This document shows, in pieces, positions 37,841-49,300 of a stretch of DNA of 64,000 bases. How positions within the stretch are numbered: position 1 is the first letter of the stretch; every line of letters begins with the position of its first letter. This DNA is from Thuidium tamariscinum (Eukaryota; Streptophyta; Bryopsida; Hypnales; Thuidiaceae). The DNA is taken from contig OX344753.2 of assembly GCA_947034885.2 (NCBI GenBank), forward strand, positions 19,096,001 through 19,160,000. Reading direction: 5' to 3'. The notes under the pieces were generated by a model. The model was not told the origin of the DNA. It searched no databases and saw only the letters and a program-made list of their open reading frames with translations. Position numbers and translations under genes: made by a program.

Positions 37841-38967
37841 ATCATTTGTAGAGAAAGTGAATTAGAATGTGGTTGTTAACATGTTAATGACTAAATACAC
37901 ATGATCTTCTACTAGTTGGACGATGAATGGTCTAAAAAGGTTAGTTAGCATGTACTTCATCCATTTAATATTCATTGAAGAGGCTTAAGAAAATCATGCA
38001 ATACATCAATGGAAAGAAAGCAAAATGCTTTAACATGAATTAGTGATATACATATGTTGATGGAATTATCATTATTTTTTATTTTTAAAAATTCAAGCAT
38101 CTTTAATATTTTTACTTCTTTAGGTCATTCAAATACATATAATTAAAATGTCTTTGTATGGATGCATGGTTGCTCACGGATCTCACCATGACCAAATATT
38201 TGGAATTATGGATATCTTCATAGTTTTTGAAAGTAGAGTGTGGAAATGTCAAATTTCAAATCTAAATTGAAGCAAAGACTCTCTTAATCCATACACAATG
38301 CAAAGGCTGTTTTCTGGTCAATGAATGTGAGAGCATCTTGATGTGTAGGACAAAAGTAATACTATTGAATTTTTTTAAACCAATGAATTCTACAATTTTA
38401 GAAAGGATGATTTCCAGGGTGACCCTTGTGTCGTTTAAGGATTGAAGATAGTTGAGTGTAAAGGAAAACAACCTGATCCAGATGATGAATGTTTTTTAAC
38501 TCAATGACTACCCTATGCTAAGGTCAGATTCGTTAAAAAATCATTCAAAATAAAAACATATATGGCATATTTGAAAATTTCAAAAATTATAGCATTATAT
38601 ATATGAAAAGTGTAGAACAAAAAATCCACTAATACAAAATAAAATGGCTAAGCATACAACTTTGCAACTATAATAAAGAGCATTGCATTCATGCTTAGTG
38701 TCGCTCTAAAGTTGGAAGACCCAATCCTAAAGGTCATACAACTTGTAGTTAAAGCTTGAGTATTGCGGCAAAGGAAGAGCCTCTTGTTGTACAACTAATG
38801 AAATATTCCATATCTTTAATAATGAAATTCTAAAAATTTTAAAGTGAGCTAACGAAGGGATATATCAGCCAAAATTAAATTATTTCGTTTGGGGCTTTAT
38901 GAATCTGACCTAAGGGTACGGTAGTTGGAGAGAAATTCTCAAACTGTTGGATTTATCATGAGCTCTA
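37841..38967. other. AT-rich intergenic DNA
   Basis: No gene is visible. The string GTGTAGGACAAAAGTA at about 38,343 matches the dispersed repeat at 23.92 kb, so a third, more decayed copy of that repeat is likely. Confidence 0.4.
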
Positions 38968-39191
38968 TTGAGAGAATATACTACCACTATAAGCTTATCA
39001 TCATTGTATTGGTCCAACTTGCAGACATCATCAGCATTCATTTGGCAGTCAAACCTTCAACAAGTTATCACTTTTGAAGACCACAAGAAGCTAGTGTGCC
39101 TTGGAGCTTCTGGAGCTGAAGAAAAAACTTCACTGTGTAATTTCTGTGGCAAATTTGGCCAAGTGCTATTTCAATGGATGGGGGCATATGA

Positions 39192-39509
39192 ACCCATTCC
39201 TTCCACAATTTCCAGATGGAGCTCAGTCACCATGTTGAAGCTCAATATCCTGAACCAGAGACAGAAAATTATAATGACAGCTCTTTACATATAAATCCTT
39301 TTGATTCAGCATTTGTTACAACAAAACATCCTTCTTACTATTAGTCACAAACAGGTCCGCAAATCATGTTACCTGATCTAGAGATTCATTATTCCCCAGC
39401 CTACAAAATTTTGGACTCAAGATTGGGACCAATTAGGCTAAAGGCAAAACACCCATTCCCACACCTGTTTCTTGCAATGAATTGTAGATTCACCCAAATG
39501 CATCAATAG
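39192..39509 (+). pseudogene. coding relic with one in-frame TAG
   Basis: One frame is open for 106 codons apart from a single TAG at 39,342. It reads like protein, with fragments HHVEAQYPEPETENYND and SLHINPFDSAFVTTKHPSYY, then GPQIMLPDLEIHYSPAYK after the stop. An overlapping frame at 38,968-39,294 contains LCNFCGKFGQ and may be the 5' part, displaced by a frameshift. No family is recognised. It ends against the TTAA element at 39,517. Confidence 0.35.
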
Positions 39510-39516
39510 AGTTCCT

Positions 39517-40443
39517 TTAACCCCTAAAGGACTAAAAGGACACAATGTGTTTTCTTCAAAGTTTTCAATGGCAATTTCTCGGAAGGGTGAAACAAATCTC
39601 AATATTTTGTAAACTAAGATCTTGTAGAAAAAGAAGTTTACATACTCTTTGCATTTTCTCATTTTTTCATTTTGAATGTGAGAAGTAGTAAAAATTTAAT
39701 TTAGGAAATGTAGTTAAGAATGTAATTTAGTAGGAAAAGGGAATACAAATAATGTTTTTTCATGAAAAGAGTAGTAGAGATGGAAAAAAACAACCATTTT
39801 CTTACACATTTCTATTTTATAATCCACACAAACAAAAAACATTTGAAAAAAAAATTCAATATTTTGTTTTTAACAATTTTAAAAATAAAAAATTCAATCT
39901 AGTGTAATTAACAATACAAAATAATTAAAATGATTCCAAATTTTCTTTAGATATTCCAAACAATATGATGATAAAATTAGTTGTTGAATTTCAAAAATTT
40001 ATCCATATATAAATTTTTAAGAATTTTGTAGGGTCCAATTTGCTTAGATTTGACTTTCTAGTCTTCATGTTTGAAAATGTGTACAAATTTGAGGAAGTTT
40101 TTTATTTTTCAAATTTTTAATATAAAAATACTACATTTGCTTTGGACTCCAAATAAATTTTTTTAGAGGGTTAAAAAATCTTTATTCATCTTTTTATAGA
40201 TTTTTTTCTCCAAAAACTGCATTTTTTGCCTATGAAGTTGATCACTAAAAATTGTTATAAACTAAAGATTTAACGGTTAAAATTTTCTATGATTAATTCC
40301 ATGCATATTAGATTTAGTAATCTTTACTTTTGTATAGTTAAAATTAAAAAATTTAATTACATCTATGTGCAAAAAAGTATCAAAGTGGTAGAATTGATTG
40401 AAAACCTCCATTGTCAAAACTATGTTAGTCCTTTAGGGGTTAA
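39517..40443. mobile_element. TTAA-CCCC bounded element (927 bp) with 19-bp perfect ends
   Basis: TTAACCCCTAAAGGACTAA at 39,517-39,535 is the exact reverse complement of 40,425-40,443. The interior is AT-rich with no transposase. Its ends share TTAACCCCTAAA with the element at 36,446 but then differ, which implies at least two subfamilies. Same piggyBac-like interpretation and same caveat. Confidence 0.6.
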
Positions 40444-40799
40444 TGTATTCGCCACATGTGTGATTGTAATTTGTTGATACAATTGAAGGACACATAGAAA
40501 AATTTGGTTGGCTAAGTGCTGATTTTTGCAGGGTTCAGTTTTGGGGCACGTATAGGACGGATCCATGGATCTAGGTAGCCAACACTTTTGAAAATTTGTA
40601 GAAACTACATACCATATCCAAAAATTTTAATTTCTTTTTTTAATATTCATAATTTTTACTCACTAATACTAGATAAATATCATTTTTAGAAAACGCTTCC
40701 TCCAGCTATGCTGAATTCCTTATTTGGATGGCTTGAGGTGTTACCACCGTATATGCTTTGAAATAGATTTGAAGATATCATCCATATCCATATTGCTGA

Positions 40800-41280
40800 T
40801 GTGGTGTCTAGCTTGGATGTTTGAAAACAGTATTATAATATGCAATTTGTTTGATGAAGCCCTAGACCTTGAATTTTTTTGTATCGATGCTTCTCTCTCT
40901 AAAAATGTAAAAAACAACCTCTGCATTAGGACCGGCTTCTCCATCCACGGGCACCATTGCAAGGTTCATATCTTTTGTGATCAATTGCAAAAGCTCCTCC
41001 ATAATCAACTCATTGTCCCATTCGGTCCAATCTAAGATCTTAAGACCTCTTTTAAAATCCTATTTAGTCCATATTTCCCTATAGCTACCATTGTCTACAT
41101 AAGCATCCTTGATATTTGTATCCAATTAGGCTTCGCCACAACCATGGCAAAGAAAAGTTGAACTTCATAGAATGCTTAATTAGCAAAAGACAAAATAGCC
41201 TTGTGAGTTTTAAGACCTTCATTGCAAACTAAATCTTCATTGCTTAGTATAAATACCCTTGTCAAAAATCCAAAATATCT
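40800..41280 (-). pseudogene. decayed protein-coding relic
   Basis: On the minus strand, protein-like sequence runs through several stops and at least one frame change. Pieces in order are VFILSNEDLVCNEGLKTHKAI, then AFYEVQLFFAMVVAKPNW, then KDAYVDNGSYREIWTK, then LKILDWTEWDNELIMEELLQ, then NLAMVPVDGEAGPNAEVVF and YIFRERSIDTKKFKV. The breaks are TAA or TAG, as expected if CAA, CAG or TGG codons decayed. The LKTHKAIL piece is reminiscent of BTB domains, but the match is weak. The original gene is not identified. Confidence 0.45.
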
Positions 41281-41744
41281 TTGTCCTAATTCATTGATTA
41301 TGGACTCTCACAAAAAGCAAATTGCCTTGCATCATGCATAGTGATCATATTTCATGAGAGAAAAAATTGTTTGCCTACAATATTTCCACTTGTACAAGCT
41401 CCCATCTACAATGAAAAACTAATATTGGTACCCTCATGTGCAAATGGTATCCACATTTTTACACTGCTAACTAAACGAAATAAGAATAATATGCATTGCA
41501 TGGACATACTTGAAAGACATTGAATTGCATAGTCATACAAATAGAATGTTGCATGCAAGTTTCACATGACTGTATGGTAGGATGCTCAAAAACTGTGCTT
41601 GTTCTTGCAATTGTTCAGTAGAGGGTTGTGAAATTGACTCTTGACACTGGAGAAAAAAATTGTGGATTACTTTGAAGCATGATAGATTTCATTTACATCT
41701 CTTTAGAGGATAGTTTTAGAGCTACAATGAGTTCATTTTTAACT
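41281..41744. other. AT-rich intergenic DNA, no feature seen
   Basis: Short open frames only, with no repeat boundaries visible. Confidence 0.4.
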
Positions 41745-41752
41745 AAGTGAAT

Positions 41753-41893
41753 CAACGGGTTTTTTTCTGGCGACAACATGCATGATTGTCAGTCTTCTAA
41801 GCTGCTGCACCTCGCTCCCTCCCAAAGTTCACCTCTGGTGGGAGTCCACGCAGGGCTTTACTGTAGCAGTTGTCGCCAGAAAAGAAAACGCTG
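41753..41893. mobile_element. hAT-type MITE (141 bp) with 8-bp target duplication
   Basis: The ends are inverted: left CAACGGGTTTTTTTCTGGC, right (reverse) CAGCGTTTTCTTTTCTGGC, both continuing GACAAC. AAGTGAAT flanks both sides (41,745-41,752 and 41,894-41,901), an exact 8-bp direct repeat. An 8-bp target duplication and ends starting CA(G/A) fit the hAT superfamily. The interior is GC-rich, unlike the surroundings, suggesting a fairly recent arrival. Confidence 0.85.
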
Positions 41894-41901
41894 AAGTGAA
41901 T

Positions 41902-43156
41902 AGGTGTCTACTAATTTTATTCAAAATGAAAATTAGTTGTTGAACTATCTTCTTTCAAATGATAAAAAATCTGAAATAATGATGAATTCAATCATTCATT
42001 TCAGTTTTAGAAAGAAATGCATTTAGAAACTATATCTATTACTTTTGACATGTTGCAATGCTAGTTTTTAAACAAAGCCTGATTTTTTTCAAAACTTCGC
42101 ATGTATGGGTTTCCAAGGGCCTACTGGTCACAATTAGGGCCCTATGGCAGATTGTGTTTGAAAATTCATAACTAATCCAATAATGCTTCAAAAAATATGA
42201 AACAACTTGTGTTAGATTCATCATCTATTTCCCTTTGACTGAAAAATCAGCTAAAAATATTTCCATCAAAGGACATACATGAAAAAGGCATATCAGTTTT
42301 TAAATGAGCAGTTTTTGAGCATACTACCATAGTGTAATCATACAAATCCAATAAGTCATGCCTTTGGTTCAAATCATACAGAAAAATTATAGAATAATGC
42401 CAACAATAACTGACTTTGAAACAAATCGTCATGCCATTTGGGATTCAACGTGCTCCTCAACAATCCATTAAATGGTTTCTTCATTTTTGGCACATGCAGT
42501 ATATTCTTACATTGGAACATAAGGGCCATGAATTGTCTAGATGAAGCTCATGGTGTAAAGTAGGTACATCCAAAAGCGTAGAAGACCAGTGATTCCAGAC
42601 CTAGTTTATATAATTAGTGTAATATGCTACTCTCCAAGGCAAACTGGCATCAACTTTGGCTACCTTGAAAGTGAGTAGTATCAAAATAAAATAAAAAAGA
42701 AAGGATTTTGTAAGTTTAGAAGGATGTTTGGGAGTATTCAAATACAACATTGACGAAACAAATGCTAATTCCATTAGGGAGGAAGTTGCAAATTGGCTAT
42801 TGAATTTTATTGTTTGTTGCAATTTTGGCTAAAATGTCTCTATTAAAGGCCCTTTTTTACAATCTACTAATAGCACAAGGATTTTGTGGGTAGAAATTGA
42901 GCAAAATTTATCCAGTTTTGGGAATGCTGTAGAGGACGTTACAACACCATTTATAGTGTGTGTGCATTTCCAAAATCAATCATGTACACAAATTATAGAT
43001 GGTGCTTCCAAAAACAGATTTTGACCTTTAATAACTTTTGCATCATGTATCCAAATGCTATATTTTTTGGTGCATTGGAACATGCTTTCACTAGCCAACA
43101 AGATTGTATGAAAATGTGAACAACCTAATAACAGTAACTAGGCACAACACCAATTA
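41902..43156. other. AT-rich intergenic DNA
   Basis: No gene is visible. ATAACTTTTGCATCATGTATCC at about 43,030 resembles the CATAACTTT..ATCC core of the dispersed family seen at 1.1, 22.96 and 34.26 kb. Confidence 0.4.
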
Positions 43157-43867
43157 GTGGTGCTTTTGGGTGTACATACCTTACCCTTTCTCCTTTTCCT
43201 ACTTGGTCGAGGACCCACTGCTTGTGCTTCCCGATATGCTGAAAATACAATGGGATTGGATGCCACAACATGCTCACTGCACACCATTTGGTATTCTCAA
43301 GGCATCATAAACCCTAATATACGGAAAACAAGATCACATTCAAAATGTTCTATAATGTTACACGTAATATTGAATGAGAAGATTGTAAGGAACAGGACAG
43401 CGAGCACCAGCAGCTGCAACTCCATTGGGACATATACATGTACTAAAACGTTGCTTGGGACTTCTGGCTGTGCACCTCAAATTCCTCCTGAAGTCTCGAA
43501 ACACTGGAGAGAATTTTATGATCATGCCATGACTGCCACCTCTCATCTTTTTGCGCTCAGGGTTCCATCTCTCTTTCCTGGCCATCGTTTGGTCTTCGCG
43601 GGTGAGCATTTAGCTGGTTTCAGCCGCAACGGAGCTCATGAGCAGGCTGATTGTCAAGCCGGTAATGCGAATTGTTGCGGCTTCAATCACACTGCCAATG
43701 TTAAGTGAGCCTCTTGCTTCCCTCTCTTCAGCAGCTTTTGGTATCGGCGAGGATATCTTATCGGCCACTCCATTTTTTCTTTCAAAACTTTCTTCGGTTC
43801 TGGATCTTGTCATTCTAGTCTCGAGTTTGGTCTCCTGTTTATACACGCTAAAAGTCGTTTGAAGCAA
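43157..43867. other. GC-richer island with overlapping unrecognised ORFs
   Basis: Composition rises here relative to both flanks. On the plus strand a 183-codon frame (43,157-43,708) starts with a hydrophobic stretch that could act as a signal peptide and later reads HWREFYDHAMTATSH. On the minus strand two adjacent frames (43,358-43,609 and 43,610-43,867) are also open. None has a recognisable domain. It may be an exon of an unrecognised gene or a gene relic; strand cannot be decided. Confidence 0.25.
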
Positions 43868-44421
43868 AAGGCGGTCATGGAGAATGTACTCAGAAATAAA
43901 TTAGGGAGGAAGTGCAGGGAAATAGGAATGAAGTTTAGAATTCTACAATCTCACCGAAATTTACTGTGACTCCCTTATTGTCAAATTGTGCCACAGTGGA
44001 TCTTCCAATGAAGATCCTGCAATGAGATTCAAGTTGTGATCGACTTTGTGATAGCTAGTGGGTCGCACTGTTACTACTATGTCTTCAAAATAACAACATT
44101 GCTCAACACCATCCATCTTGAATGTCTTTTAGAAGCTCAAAACATTCGTGGTTCTCCACGAATTTCTCCATTGATCAAATTGTAATAGCCACTAAATTAA
44201 TTTCTCTTAAAGTAAGGCTTTCACTCTTCGTAGTACTTTGAACCTCCATCGGTGCGGACGCAAAGCACCGACAATTTCATTGCTTGGGAATTTGGGTCGG
44301 CGATCAGAGACATAGCACTACGCACATGAAAGCTCCCAACTCTTCGTCACGTGTTGATTCCGTGTGGTCAAAGCTTGTTGATTAATTTTCTAGTTTGTTC
44401 ATTGTCTAGCTATTGAACAAT
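43868..44421. other. intergenic DNA, no feature seen
   Basis: Moderate composition with short frames only. Nothing recognised. Confidence 0.35.
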
Positions 44422-45060
44422 TTATGTGCTGGATTTACGGTGAGGGATCAGTTCACGGAAATTTCCAGAACACAACTGAATGGCTGCAACCCCACTTGCG
44501 CTGTAGAGGCCTAGAGATTCCACTCCTAAGTTAGCTACAGTAGGCCGACCGAGAACATGGAAGACTTTTCTGGGGACGCACCACTGTAGCACCACTGTAG
44601 CAGTGGTAGTGCCGTCCTTTGCACGCCGAGCTTCCCGGAGGAGCCAAGGGAAACCCTTTCCTTGTTCTCCGACGTCGATGTATTCTTGAGGAACGCAGTG
44701 GGCGCTGCTCCCCCCGGCTTGCGAAGGCCGGATTCGGGCTCCCCTACGAATTTCAACTTCGACTGGTGGGTTGAGGTGAAGTCTCCGTCCTCTTGCGCTT
44801 ACCGAAAAATTGAAACCCTCTCCGAGATGCATGCACGAGAGCAGCTTGTATTGTGAGTTGTTGTTGCAGTACTTGTCGCAGGTTTCCTCGTCTGGCGTTA
44901 CGCATCACATTCTGAGCATTAGGTGTTGGTGGCCTGGGAGTTCTAAGTTAGGGATGATTCGGTTATGGTCTGTGGAAGTGGTGTACTCGATCTTGGATGC
45001 TAATTTGTGTCGATCTTCTCTCTTGTAGAGCCGTGAAGCCATTGAGGAACAAAAGCTTGC
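44422..45060. repeat. GC-rich segment of a dispersed repeat with long ORFs on both strands
   Basis: A 136-codon frame on the minus strand (44,422-44,832) and a 64-codon frame on the plus strand (44,662-44,856) overlap. Neither shows a known domain. The stretch CAGCTTGTATTGTGAGTTG at about 44,844 and the following ~150 bp have an AT-shifted counterpart at about 47,508-47,640 (GTAGCTTTTATTGTGAGTTG, ending CTTGTAGA). This therefore looks like the less decayed copy of a transposable element rather than a single-copy gene. Confidence 0.35.
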
Positions 45061-45254
45061 AAGCTCCGTGCCAATTTTCACATCAAGGTGCGAGTGGCTG
45101 CATTTGCATCTTTGTCGGTATGGTTGGGAAAGAGATGTCTGTGTTGCTCAATTGATTTTTCTTGAGGATGGACTCTGCCTGATATTGGGGCGAGCAAGTT
45201 CTGATCAGTTGTTAAGCAACTTGTTCACAAGGAGATTATTTGGTTTTACTATAT

Positions 45255-45561
45255 GGGGAATTTCGTTAAAATGGCGGTATTCCACATGCCATTTTCACAC
45301 CTTGACATCTAGGACAAGTATACATTGCTAATATCTAGGACACTTTTAGATTTCTGAAATCTATGACAAGCATAGATATTACACCAAACAATCTAAAAAA
45401 TCTAGGATTGGTATAGATTTCAGAAATCTAGGAGAGTTGTAGATTTCCAAAATCTAGTATAGGTGTAGATCCTAGGATAGAAAAAACGGTTCAGACCGCG
45501 CAGTCTAAACTGCTCAAAAGCGCCAATTTAACGATATGGCGCCATTTTAACGAAATTTCCC
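45255..45561. mobile_element. TIR element with internal palindromes (about 307 bp)
   Basis: Left end GGGGAATTTCGTTAAAATGG and right end (reverse) GGGAAATTTCGTTAAAATGG are inverted repeats, each followed by CG. Inside, a motif ATCTAGGA(C/T) recurs, and palindromes of the form TAGATTTC-A/T-GAAATCTA occur at least twice. No clear target duplication is visible, so the superfamily is open; GGG(A)AATT-type ends occur in Mutator-like elements. Confidence 0.6.
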
Positions 45562-45670
45562 ATCTATGTAGTAAAGCAAGGCAATTTACTATCTCTTTTA
45601 CTATCAAGTTAACACTAAAGTAGCAATTGACACAATGTAGAGAACACACTACCATCTCTACATTCTGAAA

Positions 45671-46236
45671 CTACACTAAATAGGGTATTTAGTGTTGGAT
45701 TACATTTAGTGTAATTACCCTACTTGACCCTACACTAAATGTCAATTTTAGGATGATTAGCGTAGTGCTAAACTTCAATGCGCCGCCTTCGTGTTGTCTC
45801 ATAAGAGGAATTCTGGCCCTGAAGAAGACTGTTTCAGGGGTGTTCCCAAAAACTGTTCCCATTGTTGCAGACCAGCCCCCTGCTGGTCTGGAATTTTGAA
45901 TTTTTTTTTTTTGAATTTTAAAAATTAAAAAAAAATTCAGAATATTTAAGAAATAAAGAAAATGATTTTTTTTTAAATTTCAAGAAAATATTTTTAAAAT
46001 ATTAATTAATTAAATTAATTAATATTTTCTGACGTGGCAGTCGCTCTGCCACATCAGCACTGCATTCCGAGTGTTTGAGAACTAAATGTAAGCCTCTTCA
46101 TATTTCAGTTTTTGCCATAGAGTACTTTTAGTGTTAGAAATTACATTTAGTATTACTTACTTTAGTAGGGTAAATGATATTTAGTGTCATGGTTCGCAAA
46201 TAGTGTTGCCAATACTAAATACCCTATTTAGTGTAG
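45671..46236. mobile_element. TIR element with a nested CATTAG-related core
   Basis: CTACACTAAATAGGGTATTT at 45,671 is inverted perfectly at the right end (46,214-46,236). Further ACTAAAT/ATTTAGT repeats occur subterminally. The middle (about 45,805-46,085) resembles the interior of the CATTAG family: TGTTTCAGGGGTGTTC, CTGTTCCC, GACGTGGCAGTCGCTC and GCCACATCAG match diverged strings at 4,760-4,940. It is probably an insertion of one element into another. Confidence 0.55.
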
Positions 46237-46317
46237 TGAATTTCACTACATTTCAAATATAGTAAAAAAAATCCGTTGTTTTAATCAACAAAAAACACTA
46301 CAATGCACTCTTGATAA

Positions 46318-46385
46318 CCAACCGGGTTTGAACCCAAGACTTTGTGCCTAGCAACCCAAAGATCTTACCAATACACCAACATTCT
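46318..46385 (-). ncRNA. tRNA-like Pol III promoter (SINE head or tRNA relic)
   Basis: Read on the minus strand, an A-box-like TGGTGTATTGG is followed about 35 nt later by a B-box-like GGGTTCAAACCCGG (at about 46,322-46,335) that can pair as a T-arm. The spacing fits a tRNA. The region between does not form a proper 7-nt anticodon loop (a CTTTG/CAAAG stem closes a longer loop), so it is not a functional tRNA gene by eye. A tRNA-derived SINE head or a decayed tRNA is more likely. Confidence 0.45.
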
Positions 46386-46389
46386 GCTT

Positions 46390-49300
46390 TTAGGTCATGA
46401 TAAGAATTTTTTTCTTACTTATCTATTTTTACTTTGGTATTATAAACTCAGCAGACTTTGGTGGACATTTTGGCATAGTAGAATGACTTTTTTTCAAAAA
46501 CTTTGAACTAAGAAAAGTTGTCAAATCAAACTAACTTTCACCTCAAGAAATTTTTTTGTGATTTTGAACTTGCATTCAAAAGTTATGCACAAAAATCAGA
46601 GAGGATGTTTGAAAATATCAATGTGGTGTTTTCCATGATTTTACTACATTGATAATGAAGGAAAACAATTCTCACACGTTGAATGTGTGAGATAGTAGTA
46701 AAATGGTATAGTTTACCATGTTATATAGAGAATCCACATAGCTTTTCCAAATTTCCACATGCTGATGTTTTGATTAATGGTGTTTTGCATGATTTTACTA
46801 CGTTATAATGTGGGAAAGTGAAATAATCTTGTTGTGGTTGATTTTTGTCGTCGTAATTAGTTGGGTAGATTCTGCAAGGTAGCGACTTAGGCAGTTTGCG
46901 ATTCAAGATTGTTTTGCCATTATATGTAATACACCTGAACAATGGCTCGGGTTCTTGGTGTCTCTGTAAAGATTGCTTTAGGATGATCGAGAGTCATGTG
47001 AAATCCTTTGCTCAGGGTCTAGAGTAGCTTTGTCAGAGCAGAGTCCGCACACAGACAAGGGAGTGGTTTGTCATAATTGAACAGACCTTCAATTATGAAG
47101 GTTGCACTGTAGAGGACCCCAACGAGCATGGTTTGTGAAACACCCCCATCAGTTCGATTTGTCGGTTCAAGTCTGGAACCCAATATTTTCTTCCTTTCTT
47201 TCTAAATGTATGAAAAGTTTAGAATATGATATGAGTCAACTTTGTTTTGCAAGCATACTTTGACATTGCCATTCATGTTTTCTAAACTCTCTTAGGGAAT
47301 ATCTACGTCTACTCAACTCCCTATCTAAAGCATTTGTTTTAAGAACTACGGTGCTATGTAGTGCTTTGAGAAGAAAATAGTGGGAAATCTTTCCTATTTA
47401 GTTTGTTATGATGTTCTCATGATGATCCATGAAAGCTAAGGGTGTAATATTGTGCATATTGCAAGTCCACAAGTATAGGCACCAATTATAGTATTTGTTG
47501 GACATGAGTAGCTTTTATTGTGAGTTGTTCTTGCATTATTTGTGCATGACTCCTCAACCATTGTTACAAGTGACATTGCAAATTCACTATGTTTGAGTGT
47601 AATTTTCCATGTGGTAATTTTTTGTCTTGTAGATTTACAAAGCTTTTGTAGGAACAAAGCCTTTCACAATGTGAATTTTCATTTATAGGTGAGGGTTATA
47701 TCATGTACATTTTTCTCTATATTGTAAGGAGTACAATGGGTTGCCTTGCTTGTTTTGGAATAAGTTTGCTAAAATTGATTCAAGTTAGTTCATATCCCTT
47801 GTTATGTTTCTCCATCCTTTGCAACTTGTTCATTCATGCCATCTTCATTAGTTGGGATATTCCATGGACAACTTCTAGGGTAGTTTGTGATTTGAGATAG
47901 CCTTGTCATGGCCACCAAATGGTTTAGTTGTAACCCCCCTTAGATAAGGATTTGGGGTGGTGATTATTTTCTTATCAATTGTAAGAGCAAAGGGTTATAG
48001 AGCATTTTCAACATATAGATCAAGTTTGCATGGTCAAAGTGTCGTAGCCAATCTTTACAATTTTTCTGGGGCATTGTTCTAATGTGCAGAGTTGTGAAGG
48101 CACTAGAATCAAGCAATGCATTGTGCAAGCATTCAAACTCAAGTTTTGGTTGCAATGTTGGCATTTTGGAGATTGAACTTGAAGTTGGTTGAAGTAAGTT
48201 TTGATTGCATTTGATGTGTTCTATCTTGTACAAATTATCTTTCAATTTTTGTTTAATGATTTGCATGGGAGTATGTGGTTTGTGATTGCATCTAACCTTA
48301 TCATTCAATAATTAAATTTAATGATGAAATTATAGTTAAATCTCTTTGTAATCAAATTGTCACCATCCAAAATTGATAGAAATTTCAATTTGGATAGGTT
48401 GACTATTGTATTTGTAAAGGAACTTGACTTTATATTCTCTAAGATTCAATAATTTAGTATAATTGGGTTAACAAAATATAATACAATATTAATGTTTTAC
48501 TACTAATTTGTGTAGTAAACTACTACTGCATATGAGGTGTTGTTGGTAGTTGATGTTACTTCAGAACTTCAATTGTATTATTTTTATTAGTAAAATAGAA
48601 GCACTTAAATGGAACACTTTTCATTCTCTTACACTCAAAAAAGGCTTTAAACCTTTTATGACCGTAAATGATTTTTTTAGATGCAATCAATGGAAGTTGA
48701 GACAATTTTTGCTTTAGGAATATCCAAGGTGAGTTGAGCATTATATATAGGCTACATTATACTTTCAACTTTGAAAATTTGCAAAATGTCATTGGATTGT
48801 TATAATTACAAAACCACTTGGTTTGCATTTTTCTTGAGTTTGCTAACAACTTCATCAAATTTTTTGGGGTTATTCAACCTTTGAAGTAGTGAGATTAGAA
48901 AAAAATGTAACTTCTAGGTGATGTAGCCTTAATACATATTATCACATTTGTTGAATATTTTTATTCATAAAAGACCTTATGTATTGCACAATGGTTCACT
49001 ATTTGAACATCAATTTTATACTTTTAGTACATGATATTGAGTAGTGTCTATTGTTGTAAGGGAATTCAATTTGTTTCATGTAAAATTGCCATTGTTATAA
49101 TTCTGTAGGGATAAGTGATTAAAGGAGTAAATCTAGCAAAAATAATTCAAGTACCTTGCATTCTCCAACAACAATGGAGATTGGTGTGAAGAATTGTCAA
49201 TTAATTATTTTATATTTTGAATTTAAAACACCCTTGTCAATGACCTTTATGTTAAATGCCATTGTTAAGATAAATTGATGTTTTGATATAATTGACATAT

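Noticed and set aside
47150..47185. Second tRNA-like B box (GGTTCAAGTC)
   Set aside because: No correctly spaced A box or paired T-arm could be identified.
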